A stretch of 24,088 bases of DNA from contig JAEZOA010000076.1 in NCBI GenBank assembly GCA_023441625.1, forward strand, positions 1 to 24,088, written 5' to 3'. Shown piece after piece: positions 14,585 through 22,540 of the stretch (within the stretch, counting starts at the first letter, position 1; each line of letters starts with the position of its first letter). This stretch comes from Bacillota bacterium. GTDB taxonomy: Bacteria; Bacillota; Clostridia; Acetivibrionales; DSM-1351. Under the pieces are notes generated by a model. The model searched no databases. It saw only the letters and a list, made by a program, of their open reading frames with translations, and was not told the origin of the DNA. The position numbers were made by a program, and so were the translations under genes.

Positions 14585-15436
14585 ATGAAGTATCTAGAAA
14601 ATGCATTTAGATTTACGTTTAAAAACTTCTTAATTTCCTTGCCACTTTTGATATCGATGGTAATTCCAGCAATTGTAATGAGTATTGGAAGTGTCAGTTT
14701 ATTCACGAACATGAGCAATATGGAGAGTGTAATTCAGGATTTTATTAATGGTAATAGTTCTATACCTGATTTAATCCTTGGTATGTATGGAAGAACATTT
14801 ATAATAAGTATGCTTGTAGGAGGATTAATATCAATATTTATTAGTATTATAGTTTATCCAGCTACATATGGAATGATTAATAAGAAATATGAGACTGGAA
14901 AGGCAACCCTTGGAGACTTTACTCAATGTATGTCTAAATACATAGGTAGATATGTACAATTTATTTTGCTAAATTTTGCTATAGGAATAGGCGTGTATTT
15001 AGTACTTGTTATTCTTATAGGAATCGCAGCAGTTATAATTTCACTAGTTAATGCAGTTGTAGGAATACTATTGATGGTGCTCTTTATTTTAGCATTTTGT
15101 GTAGGTAGTTTTGCACTTATGATATATATGTCTTTATGGTTTCCTGCAGTTTGTATTGAAAACACTGGGATTATTCAGGGTTTAAAGAACTCCTTTAAAC
15201 AAGTAAAAGGAAGCTTTTGGCCTATATTAGGTATTACACTGTTAATTTCCTTATGTGCAGGTGTTGGCGGTGGAATTTTAAGTTTATTCCCTATAGTAGG
15301 AACTGTAATGTCTTCTATTGTTTCGACTTTAGCAGGATATATTACAATTGTATACTACTTTGAAATATATCGAGCAAAGACTGGCAGATTTGCAACTCCA
15401 GAAAATATGGAGCAGCTAGATGGTGGAGTACAATAG
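14585..15436 (+). CDS. Polytopic membrane protein, about six helices, function unknown
   Basis: A 283-residue membrane protein with predicted helices at about residues 15-40, 72-95, 120-145, 146-176, 210-228 and 235-260. The amphipathic segments KNFLISLP (start) and GLKNSFKQVKGSFWPILG (about 200-217) resemble the membrane domain repeated in bacterial DUF4013/DUF975-like or GlpQ-membrane-domain proteins. No catalytic motif is visible. TTAGGAGGTAATTTT before the ATG is a strong ribosome binding site. A terminator follows at 15481, so this is the end of the aminotransferase unit. I cannot name a function. Confidence 0.7.
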   Translation: MKYLENAFRFTFKNFLISLPLLISMVIPAIVMSIGSVSLFTNMSNMESVIQDFINGNSSIPDLILGMYGRTFIISMLVGGLISIFISIIVYPATYGMINKKYETGKATLGDFTQCMSKYIGRYVQFILLNFAIGIGVYLVLVILIGIAAVIISLVNAVVGILLMVLFILAFCVGSFALMIYMSLWFPAVCIENTGIIQGLKNSFKQVKGSFWPILGITLLISLCAGVGGGILSLFPIVGTVMSSIVSTLAGYITIVYYFEIYRAKTGRFATPENMEQLDGGVQ

Positions 15437-15480
15437 ATTAGTATAAATTAATTTGAATTGAGAAAATATATTACAAAAAG

Positions 15481-15518
15481 AACCTTGCTCCACTTCAAGG
15501 GTGGAGCAAGGTTATTTT
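15481..15518 (+). terminator. Strong terminator upstream of the heat-shock operon
   Basis: AACCTTGCTCCAC (15481-15493) pairs perfectly with GTGGAGCAAGGTT (15501-15513) around a 7-base loop. ATTTTG follows. AAAAAG before the left arm could allow termination on the other strand. Confidence 0.85.
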
Positions 15519-15585
15519 GTGAAAAAATGGCTAGAGGTATAAACAATTTCCTATGGGAAAATTGCAATAAATATCTGAAAAGTAC

Positions 15586-15614
15586 TTGACAAAAAAAAAT
15601 GCTGATGTTATTTT
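15586..15614 (+). promoter_or_regulatory. Sigma-A promoter of the hrcA-dnaK operon
   Basis: A perfect TTGACA at 15586-15591, a 17-base spacer and TATTTT at 15609-15614. The predicted start (about 15621) lies just before the CIRCE operator. Confidence 0.7.
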
Positions 15615-15625
15615 TAGTATATAAA

Positions 15626-15652
15626 TTAGCACTCAACGAAATAGAGTGCTAA
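15626..15652. promoter_or_regulatory. CIRCE operator (HrcA binding site)
   Basis: TTAGCACTC (15626-15634), nine bases, then GAGTGCTAA (15644-15652). This is an exact match to the consensus. HrcA binds it and represses the operon until heat or misfolded protein withdraws active HrcA, with GroE as the usual modulator. It lies at the 5' end of the predicted mRNA. Confidence 0.97.
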
Positions 15653-15653
15653 C

Positions 15654-15697
15654 AACGTGAAGAATACATTTGCTACATACATTATTCTATTCACGTT
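15654..15697 (+). other. Leader hairpin between CIRCE and hrcA
   Basis: AACGTGAA (15654-15661) pairs with TTCACGTT (15690-15697), and GAATA (15662-15666) with TATTC (15683-15687), with a 2-base bulge. This makes 13 pairs in total around a 16-base loop. A shorter hairpin GCGTGC/GCACGC (15733-15747) directly precedes the hrcA ribosome binding site. Confidence 0.6.
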
Positions 15698-15760
15698 TAA
15701 AAGCTACGAGTGTCTTATTTTGGTATTATATAGCGTGCTAAGCACGCGGAGGAGGTTAAA

Positions 15761-16807
15761 GTGCTACTTGACGATAGAAAACTAAGAATACTACAAGCGA
15801 TAATTGATGACTATATTCACTCGGCAGAGCCTGTTGGGTCTAGAACTATTGCCAAAAAGCACGAGCTTGGATTAAGTTCAGCTACTATTAGAAATGAAAT
15901 GGCAGATTTAGAGGAAATGGGCTTTTTAGAACAACCACATACCTCTGCTGGAAGAGTTCCATCTGATAAGGGCTATAGACTATATGTTGATAAGTTAATG
16001 CAAATTGATGAGCTTTCCGAGCCTGACATTGAAAAGATTAAGAATGCTATGGATATTCGAATAAACGAGCTTAGCCAATTAATCAGAAATGCCTCGATAG
16101 TAATGTCAAAATTTACAAAATATACATCCATGGCTGTTACTCCACATACTAACAAATGCACCTTAAAAGCAGTGCAGGTTGTTCCAATTGAGCAAGACAA
16201 AGCACTTGTTATAATAGTTACAGATAAGAATATTGTTAGAAATTGTTTAGTTAGGATTTCTGATAAAATCACGCCAGATTTTCTAATACAAGTATCTAAC
16301 ATGTTAAATGAAAAACTCAAGGGTTTTACACTTGAGATGCTAAAATCTAATATTATTGGTAGCGAAATGGAGCAATTGACATCTTTGCCTTATGGATTGA
16401 TTAAACCAATACTTGACGGCATTGAAGACTTAATAAAGACAATTGATCAACCTGAGATATATTTGGAAGGTACTACAAATATTTTGAATTTCCCTGAATT
16501 TAAAGAGGTTGAGAAGGCAAAAGAGTTTTTAAACATTCTTGATGAAAAGAGATTAGTTTCAGACCTTCTAGTAAATAACTTGTATAACAATAATGATATA
16601 ATAATTCAAATAGGAAATGAGAATATTATTGATGGTATAAAGGGTTGCAGCTTAGTGACAGCATCTTATAGTGTTGGAGATCATATGATAGGTACGATAG
16701 GCATTATAGGACCAACTAGGATGGAATATGCAAAGGTGGTTTCATCATTGAATTTTATTAGGAACAAAATTAATCAGGAGATTTTAAAGCTTCTGGGTGA
16801 TGGATAA
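15761..16807 (+). CDS. hrcA: Heat-inducible transcription repressor HrcA
   Basis: A 348-residue protein of normal family length. It begins LLDDRKLRILQAIIDDYIHSAEPVGS, the winged-helix DNA-binding region. SSATIRNEMADLEEMGFL is the recognition helix and EQPHTSAGRVPSDKGYRLYVD (about 57-77) is the HrcA signature. The C-terminal part contains the GAF-like dimerisation region ending in SSLNFIRNKINQEILKLL. The start is GTG behind a strong GGAGGAGG. It represses its own operon through the CIRCE site 109 bases upstream. The 114-base gap to grpE contains small hairpins but no clear terminator. Confidence 0.97.
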   Translation: MLLDDRKLRILQAIIDDYIHSAEPVGSRTIAKKHELGLSSATIRNEMADLEEMGFLEQPHTSAGRVPSDKGYRLYVDKLMQIDELSEPDIEKIKNAMDIRINELSQLIRNASIVMSKFTKYTSMAVTPHTNKCTLKAVQVVPIEQDKALVIIVTDKNIVRNCLVRISDKITPDFLIQVSNMLNEKLKGFTLEMLKSNIIGSEMEQLTSLPYGLIKPILDGIEDLIKTIDQPEIYLEGTTNILNFPEFKEVEKAKEFLNILDEKRLVSDLLVNNLYNNNDIIIQIGNENIIDGIKGCSLVTASYSVGDHMIGTIGIIGPTRMEYAKVVSSLNFIRNKINQEILKLLGDG

Positions 16808-16921
16808 TTCGAAGTTTACTTTTGTACTTTGGTAATCTTCGTATAAAAAAGCCTTATAGGCTTGCAGATGTTGCAGTATGAGTGTTGTTGTATGAAAATA
16901 TAAGGAGGTAATTACTGAGTA

Positions 16922-17539
16922 ATGAAAAAAGATAAGAATTCAAAAGATGAAAAGGAAAAGTTAAAAACAGACCAAATAGATGAAAATGGCAAAACGACTG
17001 AGTGTAGTTGTGCTTCAGATTCATCCTGTAATTGTAGTGGAGAAGGTGAAGTGGTTTCAGGTGATTTAGTTGATTCTGAAATCGAGGAGCTAAAGAAAAG
17101 GCTTGAGGAAAAAACACAGCAATGCGAGGATTATTTAAATACTATTCAACGTACTGCTGCTGAATTTGATAATTATAAAAAACGCACAATAAAGGAAAAA
17201 GAAGCTCTCAGTCTTGATTCTGCCATAGAAACTGTAAGTGAACTATTACCAGTAGTTGACAATCTTGAGAGAGCATTAAAAGCTGCTGAGGATATGGAAA
17301 ACAACCCTCTCAGAGATGGTGTTGAAATGGTAATGAGACAACTAATGGAGTGTTTAGGGAAAATTGGCGTCGAACCAATTATTGCAGTAGACAATCCTTT
17401 TAATCCTGAAATTCATAATGCTGTAATGCATGTTGAGGATGAAGAAAAAGGTGATAATATAGTTATAGAGGAATTCCAGAAAGGCTATATTATGAAGGGT
17501 AAGGTAGTAAGACACAGTATGGTAAAAGTGGCAAATTAA
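16922..17539 (+). CDS. grpE: Nucleotide exchange factor GrpE, with a Cys cluster in the N-terminal tail
   Basis: A 205-residue GrpE. The low-complexity N-terminus (1-50) leads into a long coiled coil (about 52-95, EIEELKKRLEEKTQQCEDYL). The C-terminal beta domain has the family pattern FNPEIHNAVMHVED and GYIMKGKVVRHSMVKV. GrpE releases ADP from DnaK as a dimer. Unusual here are four cysteines close together in the flexible tail (Cys28, 30, 36 and 38, pattern CxCx5CxC). The ATG at 16922 is the only sensible start, since a stop lies two codons upstream. AAGGAGG ends about 13 bases before it, a longer spacing than usual. Confidence 0.96.
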   Translation: MKKDKNSKDEKEKLKTDQIDENGKTTECSCASDSSCNCSGEGEVVSGDLVDSEIEELKKRLEEKTQQCEDYLNTIQRTAAEFDNYKKRTIKEKEALSLDSAIETVSELLPVVDNLERALKAAEDMENNPLRDGVEMVMRQLMECLGKIGVEPIIAVDNPFNPEIHNAVMHVEDEEKGDNIVIEEFQKGYIMKGKVVRHSMVKVAN

Positions 17540-17591
17540 TAATTTTAAATAATTTAAATTAATAGACTTATTTTAAGGAGGATGTTTGATT

Positions 17592-19445
17592 ATGGCAAAA
17601 GTAATTGGTATAGATTTAGGTACCACAAATTCATGTGTGGCAGTAATGGAGTGTGGCGAACCTGTTGTTATCGCTAATCCAGAAGGTAATAGAACTACTC
17701 CATCAGTTCTGGCTTTTTCAAAAACTGGTGAGCGTATGGTAGGACAGGTTGCTAAAAGACAAGCAGTAACAAATCCTGAAAGAACAATCAGTTCAATCAA
17801 AAGAGATATGGGAACAGACCGTAAGGTTGAAATAGATGGAAAGAAGTACTCACCTCAAGAAATTTCTTCAATGATACTTCAAAAGTTAAAAGCAGATGCA
17901 GAAGCATATTTGGGAGAAACAGTTACACAAGCTGTTATTACTGTTCCAGCATACTTTAGTGATGCACAGAGACAGGCAACTAAAGATTCAGGTAAAATTG
18001 CAGGATTAGAAGTGCTTAGAATAATAAATGAACCTACAGCTGCAGCACTTGCATACGGTCTTGATAAAGAACATGACCAAAAAATAATGGTTTACGATTT
18101 AGGTGGAGGTACCTTTGATGTATCTATACTTGAAATTGGAGATGGTGTATTTGAAGTTTTAGCAACAAATGGAAATAATAAACTTGGTGGAGATGACTTT
18201 GACCAAAGAGTTATAGACTTCTTAGCTGATTCTTTTAAGAAAGAAAATGGAATTGATTTAAGAAACGACAAAATGGCAATGCAAAGATTAAAGGAAGCAG
18301 CTGAAAAGGCTAAAATTGAGCTCTCAGGTGTAACATCCTCAAACATTAATCTACCATTTATTACTGCTGATGCATCAGGACCAAAGCATTTAGATGTAAC
18401 ACTTACTAGAGCTAAGTTTGATGAGATAACAGCAGATTTGGTAGAAAATACAATGGGTCCTACAAGGCAGGCTATGCAGGATGCAGGACTTACTCCTGAT
18501 AAGATTGACAAAATATTATTAGTTGGTGGTTCTTCAAGAATTCCTGCTGTTCAGGATGCAGTTAAGAAATATCTTGGCAAGGATCCATTTAAGGGAATAA
18601 ACCCTGATGAATGTGTTGCTGTTGGTGCAGCTATTCAGGCAGGTGTATTAACTGGTGATGTTACTGGACTACTACTTTTAGATGTTACTCCATTGTCCTT
18701 GGGTCTTGAAACTCTTGGTGGCGTATGTACTAGGTTAATAGAGAGAAATACTACAATCCCAACAAAGAAGAGCCAAGTATTCTCAACAGCTGCTGATGGT
18801 CAGACTAGTGTTGAAATACATGTTCTTCAAGGTGAAAGAGAAATGGCTCAGTATAACAAGAGCTTAGGTAGATTCCAACTTACAGGTATTCCATCTGCGC
18901 CTAGAGGTGTTCCGCAAATCGAAGTAACCTTTGATATAGATGCTAATGGTATAGTTCACGTTTCAGCAAAAGACTTAGGCACAGGAAATGAACAGAAAAT
19001 AACTATTACTGCATCAACTAATCTATCAGATGCTGATATTGATAAGGCAGTTAAAGACGCTGAAAAGTTTGCTGCTGAAGATAAACAACGTAAGGAAGAA
19101 ATCGATGCTAGAAACAATGCAGATTCTTTAATATATCAGTCTGAGAAATCTCTAAAAGACCTTGGGGACAAAGTTACCGCTGATGATAAGGCAAAGATAG
19201 ATGCTGGTGTAAACAAGGTAAAAGATACTTTGAAAGGAACTGATATAGAGGCTATTAAAAAGGCTACTGAAGAATTACAACAGGCTTTCTATGATATTTC
19301 TTCAAAAATTTATCAACAAGCTGGTGGTGCTCCTGGGGCTGACCCAAATGCTGCAGGTTTTGATGGACATCAGGCTCAGCCAGGTAATGGACCAGATGAC
19401 AATGTTGTTGATGCAGATTACAAAGTAGTTGACGACGACAAATAA
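17592..19445 (+). CDS. dnaK: Molecular chaperone DnaK (Hsp70)
   Basis: A 617-residue Hsp70 of normal bacterial length. It has the N-terminal phosphate loop IGIDLGTTNSC (5-15), then VPAYFSDAQRQATKDSG, then YDLGGGTFDVS, then ILLVGGSSRIPAVQ in the ATPase domain. The linker GLLLLDVTPLSLG leads to the substrate-binding domain, followed by a helical lid and the acidic tail ending VVDADYKVVDDDK. A 24-residue-type insertion of Gram-negative DnaK is absent, as in Firmicutes. Start choice: the ATG at 17592 gives the standard MAKVIGIDLG. AAGGAGGA lies 10 bases upstream. A TTG at 17586 is the alternative. It works with GrpE (upstream) and DnaJ (downstream). Confidence 0.98.
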   Translation: MAKVIGIDLGTTNSCVAVMECGEPVVIANPEGNRTTPSVLAFSKTGERMVGQVAKRQAVTNPERTISSIKRDMGTDRKVEIDGKKYSPQEISSMILQKLKADAEAYLGETVTQAVITVPAYFSDAQRQATKDSGKIAGLEVLRIINEPTAAALAYGLDKEHDQKIMVYDLGGGTFDVSILEIGDGVFEVLATNGNNKLGGDDFDQRVIDFLADSFKKENGIDLRNDKMAMQRLKEAAEKAKIELSGVTSSNINLPFITADASGPKHLDVTLTRAKFDEITADLVENTMGPTRQAMQDAGLTPDKIDKILLVGGSSRIPAVQDAVKKYLGKDPFKGINPDECVAVGAAIQAGVLTGDVTGLLLLDVTPLSLGLETLGGVCTRLIERNTTIPTKKSQVFSTAADGQTSVEIHVLQGEREMAQYNKSLGRFQLTGIPSAPRGVPQIEVTFDIDANGIVHVSAKDLGTGNEQKITITASTNLSDADIDKAVKDAEKFAAEDKQRKEEIDARNNADSLIYQSEKSLKDLGDKVTADDKAKIDAGVNKVKDTLKGTDIEAIKKATEELQQAFYDISSKIYQQAGGAPGADPNAAGFDGHQAQPGNGPDDNVVDADYKVVDDDK

Positions 19446-19458
19446 ATATATAATAATG

Positions 19459-19483
19459 TATAGGGGCTTTATTAGCCCCTATA
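19459..19483 (+). other. Hairpin after dnaK
   Basis: TATAGGGGCT (19459-19468) pairs perfectly with AGCCCCTATA (19474-19483) around a 5-base loop. No T-run follows, so it is more likely an mRNA-stabilising or partial attenuation element than a full terminator. Confidence 0.55.
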
Positions 19484-19517
19484 GTATTAACAGATAGAAT
19501 CAGAGCAAAAATGTTTG

Positions 19518-19564
19518 TGCCAAAGCTAACTTTTATTAGATCATAATTAGCTCTGGCATATTTT
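19518..19564 (+). terminator. Second dnaK-dnaJ hairpin, possible attenuator
   Basis: TGCCAAAGCTAA (19518-19529) pairs with TTAGCTCTGGCA (19547-19558) with one mismatch, around a 17-base loop. TATTTT follows. It could reduce read-through into dnaJ. Confidence 0.45.
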
Positions 19565-19600
19565 GAGTTGTTTTGGTAAAAAGATGGGAGTTGATTTGAA

Positions 19601-20743
19601 ATGGCTGAGAAGAGAGATTATTACGAAGTGTTGGGTGTCCCAAAAGGCGCTTCAGATGCAGAGTTAAAAAAAGCATATAGGGTTATGGCAAAAAAATATC
19701 ACCCAGATGTTAACCAAGGTGATGCAAGTGCAGAAGCACGATTTAAAGAGGTTAACGAGGCGTATGAAGTTCTGAGTGATGAACAAAAAAGAAGCAGATA
19801 TGATCAATTTGGTCATGCTGGAGTTGATCCTAGTGGATTTGGTGGAGGAGCTGGCGGCTTCTCATCTGATTTTGATTTTGGTGGTATTGGTGATATCTTT
19901 GAAACCTTCTTTGGAGGTTCAGGTTTTGGTGGTAGATCTAGAGCAAGAAAGGGCCCTCAAAAGGGTGCAGATTTAAAATATGCTGTTGAAATAGCCTTTG
20001 AGGAGGCTGCATTTGGTGTTGAAAGAGAAATTTCAATCAGCAGAATGGAAGTGTGCTCAAAATGTACTGGGTCAGGTGCAAAGCCTGGTACACAAGCTAA
20101 CACCTGTAAGCATTGTAATGGAAGCGGTCAGGTGCAAGTGAAACAAAATACACCATTTGGTCAATTTATAAATTCAAAAACATGTGATGTATGTAGAGGA
20201 GAAGGTAAAATAATTACAGATCCTTGTCCAGCATGTAACGGAAAAGGTAAACTTAGAAATAATGTAAAAATTAAAATAAATATACCAGCCGGAATAGATG
20301 ATGGTCAAACTATTTCATTAAGAGGCGAGGGAGATCCTGGGGCTAAAGGTGGTCCAAGTGGCGATTTGTTAATAAATGTAAGAGTTAAGTCGCATCCACT
20401 GTTCAAAAGACAAGGTAACGATGTTGTATGTGATGTGCCAATTACCTTCACCCAAGCGGCGTTAGGTGCAGAGATAGAAGTACCTACATTAGATGGAAGA
20501 GTTAAATATACTGTTCCAGAGGGGACTCAAACTGCTTCAGTATTTAGACTAAAAGGAAAAGGAATTCCATCCTTGCGAGGTAACGGACGTGGAGACCAGT
20601 ATGTTAAAGTTAATATTGAGGTTCCCAAAAAATTGACTGAAAAACAAAAGTCTTTACTTAGAGAGTTCGCAGAGATTAGTGGGGATGATACACATGAACA
20701 ACGAAAAGGGTTTTTTGATAAAATGAAGGATGCCTTCAAGTAA
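19601..20743 (+). CDS. dnaJ: Chaperone protein DnaJ (Hsp40)
   Basis: A 380-residue type I DnaJ with all domains. The J domain (1-70) carries HPD at 34-36. A Gly/Phe-rich region follows (about 74-112). A zinc domain has four CxxCxGxG repeats (Cys152/155, 169/172, 195/198 and 209/212), and a C-terminal substrate-binding and dimerisation region follows. It delivers clients to DnaK and triggers ATP hydrolysis. The 155-base gap from dnaK is the longest in the operon and contains two hairpins. The ribosome binding site GGGAG lies 10 bases before the ATG. Confidence 0.98.
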   Translation: MAEKRDYYEVLGVPKGASDAELKKAYRVMAKKYHPDVNQGDASAEARFKEVNEAYEVLSDEQKRSRYDQFGHAGVDPSGFGGGAGGFSSDFDFGGIGDIFETFFGGSGFGGRSRARKGPQKGADLKYAVEIAFEEAAFGVEREISISRMEVCSKCTGSGAKPGTQANTCKHCNGSGQVQVKQNTPFGQFINSKTCDVCRGEGKIITDPCPACNGKGKLRNNVKIKINIPAGIDDGQTISLRGEGDPGAKGGPSGDLLINVRVKSHPLFKRQGNDVVCDVPITFTQAALGAEIEVPTLDGRVKYTVPEGTQTASVFRLKGKGIPSLRGNGRGDQYVKVNIEVPKKLTEKQKSLLREFAEISGDDTHEQRKGFFDKMKDAFK

Positions 20744-20761
20744 AGATTTGGGAGGACTAGC

Positions 20762-20869
20762 GTGATAAATAGAAGATGCAAAACAAAAATAAACCGCAAC
20801 CTCCATGTAATTTTTTCATTACTATTTGAGCCCAAATGTGGGCATGGAGGTTTTTATGAAATGGTATGA
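20762..20869 (+). CDS. Candidate 35-codon upstream reading frame overlapping the prmA start
   Basis: This is a GTG-started frame of 35 codons. GGGAGG ends 6 bases before the GTG, a better site than many real genes here have. The product is basic (MINRRCKTKINRN at the start, then a hydrophobic patch, then FEPKCGHGGFYEMV), with no family I know. The frame runs through both arms of the hairpin that hides the prmA ribosome binding site and stops 11 bases after the prmA ATG. A ribosome translating it would open that hairpin. The coding role of the peptide itself is doubtful, and a translational-coupling function is more plausible. No coding-bias evidence can be given for so short a frame. Confidence 0.4.
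   Translation: MINRRCKTKINRNLHVIFSLLFEPKCGHGGFYEMV
20798..20852 (+). promoter_or_regulatory. Hairpin hiding the prmA ribosome binding site
   Basis: AACCTCCATG (20798-20807) pairs perfectly with CATGGAGGTT (20843-20852), which contains the prmA Shine-Dalgarno sequence. Within the loop, GCCCA (20830-20834) and TGGGC (20839-20843) form a second small hairpin adjoining it. Confidence 0.6.
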
Positions 20870-21806
20870 AATACGGGTAAACACAACTGATGAGGCAAGT
20901 GATGCTGTCTCTGAGATGCTTACTTCAATGGGAGCTGGTGGTGTTGCAATAATGGATCCCTTTGATATACGAAAGGAAATATTAAAGCCAAATACATTGG
21001 ATTATGCTGACGATGAGTTTCTTGCATCACTTGGAGATGAGGTTGTTATTAAGGCATACTTTCAGGATGGTTTAGAGATTTCTGATATTATAAATAAAGT
21101 AAATGCCGGGTTAGAAAATATTTCCCAGTTTCTAAATGTTGGTACAGGTTTTGATGGCTTTAGTGAAGTGGACGATGAAGATTGGTCAACTTCCTGGAAA
21201 AAGTACTATAAGCCCTTTAAGCTTACTGATAGAATTATTATTAAGCCAACATGGGAGGAGTATGAAGTACAACCGAGTGATATAGTTGTTGAAATGGACC
21301 CTGGTATGGCATTTGGAACTGGAACTCATGAGACTACACAAATGTGTTCTATACTTTTAGACAAACATATGAGAGATGAAACTCATGTTTTAGATATTGG
21401 TTGTGGTACAGGCATATTATCTATAATTGCAGCTAAACTTGGAGCTAAAAAGGTTGAAGCTGTTGATATTGATGATGTAGCAGTTCAGGTTGCAAGGGAA
21501 AATATTTTGATTAATAATGAAAATTCTAAAATCAGTGCTTTTCGTGGGGTTTTAACTGATTTGAAGCAGGATGAGAATAAATATGATATTATTGTTGCAA
21601 ACATAATTGCTAATGTAATTATTGACTTGTCATCATTTATACCATATTATTTAAAAAAAGGCTCAATTTTTATTTCATCTGGTATAATTAAAGAAAGAAA
21701 ACAAGACGTATTAGATGCATGCAAGAATAATGGACTGTCATGTATAGAGACTCTGGAAATGGGTGAATGGGTAGCGATGGTGTTCAAATGTCAAGATACT
21801 TTGTAA
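20856..21806 (+). CDS. prmA: Ribosomal protein L11 methyltransferase PrmA
   Basis: A 316-residue protein. It has an N-terminal substrate-recognition domain (MKWYEIRVNTTDEASDAVSE) with EDWSTSWKKYYKPF, then DPGMAFGTGTHETT. The SAM-binding motif is VLDIGCGTGILS, with VEAVDIDDVAV after it and VANIIANVI as the catalytic-loop motif. PrmA trimethylates several sites of ribosomal protein L11. Start choice: the ATG at 20856 follows GGAGGTTTTT. An in-frame TTG at 20826 would place the family's conserved MKWYE ten residues in and lacks a ribosome binding site. It is in the same place in Bacillus (after dnaJ). Confidence 0.95.
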   Translation: MKWYEIRVNTTDEASDAVSEMLTSMGAGGVAIMDPFDIRKEILKPNTLDYADDEFLASLGDEVVIKAYFQDGLEISDIINKVNAGLENISQFLNVGTGFDGFSEVDDEDWSTSWKKYYKPFKLTDRIIIKPTWEEYEVQPSDIVVEMDPGMAFGTGTHETTQMCSILLDKHMRDETHVLDIGCGTGILSIIAAKLGAKKVEAVDIDDVAVQVARENILINNENSKISAFRGVLTDLKQDENKYDIIVANIIANVIIDLSSFIPYYLKKGSIFISSGIIKERKQDVLDACKNNGLSCIETLEMGEWVAMVFKCQDTL

Positions 21807-22540
21807 GCAGTACGCAGATAACTGAGAATAGGATTATAATTATTGGTGAAGATTTTCAGCATCTCAAGAGAGTTTTAAGATCCGCAAAAGGTGATATTAT
21901 TACGGTTTGCTGTGACGGTTTTGATTATACTGCGGAAATAAACGAAGTTAGTAGCGATTGCATTAGTTCTATCATTATTGATAAACAAAAAAATAATACT
22001 GAAACTGCTTTAAAGGTGACTCTATTCCAAGGACTTCCAAAGATGGATAAAATGGAGTTTATTGTTCAGAAGTGCGTTGAACTTGGTGTTAATGAGGTAG
22101 TCCCGGTTTTAACTGATAGATGTATTTCCAAAATTAATACTAGCAAGGACGCGCAAAATAAGGTTTCAAGGTGGCAAAAAATTGCTGTTGAGGCCGCAAA
22201 ACAATGTAACAGGGGAATAATCCCTAAAATATCTATGCCAATAAAGTTTAATGAGGCTATTTGTTTAGCTTCAAAGATGGATTTATCAGTAATGCCTTAT
22301 GAAAAAGAGAGTACTTTGGGGTTTAAAGAATTAGTAAAAAGATGCTCTGATGTTGCTAACGCTTCAATTTTCATTGGCCCGGAGGGTGGTTTTACCGTGC
22401 AGGAAGTACAACTAGCTGAGTCTCAAGGTATAAAGAAAATTACTCTCGGCCCCAGAATTCTTCGCACAGAAACTGCGGGAATGGTTGCTTTATCACTAAT
22501 GATGTATGAATTAGGAGACATATCTAATGGGAGAAATTAA
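21788..22540 (+). CDS. rsmE: 16S rRNA (uracil(1498)-N3)-methyltransferase RsmE
   Basis: A 250-residue SPOUT-class methyltransferase. It begins MSRYFVSST, followed by an RNA-binding PUA-like part with HLKRVLR. QGLPKMDKMEFIVQKCVELGV leads into the catalytic part, and the SAM-binding trefoil-knot motifs are FIGPEGGFT and LGPRILRTETA. It methylates U1498 (E. coli numbering) of 16S rRNA. Start choice: the ATG at 21788 matches the family start. It overlaps the end of prmA by 19 bases, suggesting coupling. The ATG at 21767 is less likely. Its own end overlaps the following cheY-like gene by 14 bases. Confidence 0.94.
   Translation: MSRYFVSSTQITENRIIIIGEDFQHLKRVLRSAKGDIITVCCDGFDYTAEINEVSSDCISSIIIDKQKNNTETALKVTLFQGLPKMDKMEFIVQKCVELGVNEVVPVLTDRCISKINTSKDAQNKVSRWQKIAVEAAKQCNRGIIPKISMPIKFNEAICLASKMDLSVMPYEKESTLGFKELVKRCSDVANASIFIGPEGGFTVQEVQLAESQGIKKITLGPRILRTETAGMVALSLMMYELGDISNGRN

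Noticed and set aside
15973..16320. 115-residue minus-strand reading frame inside hrcA
   Set aside because: Lies entirely within the well-supported hrcA gene and has no supporting signals.
18092..18511. 139-residue minus-strand reading frame inside dnaK
   Set aside because: It is a mirror of the strongly coding dnaK frame, has no ribosome binding site and no recognisable product.
19459..19483. Transcription end after dnaK
   Set aside because: The hairpin lacks a T-run, and dnaJ has no clear promoter of its own, so the operon probably continues.
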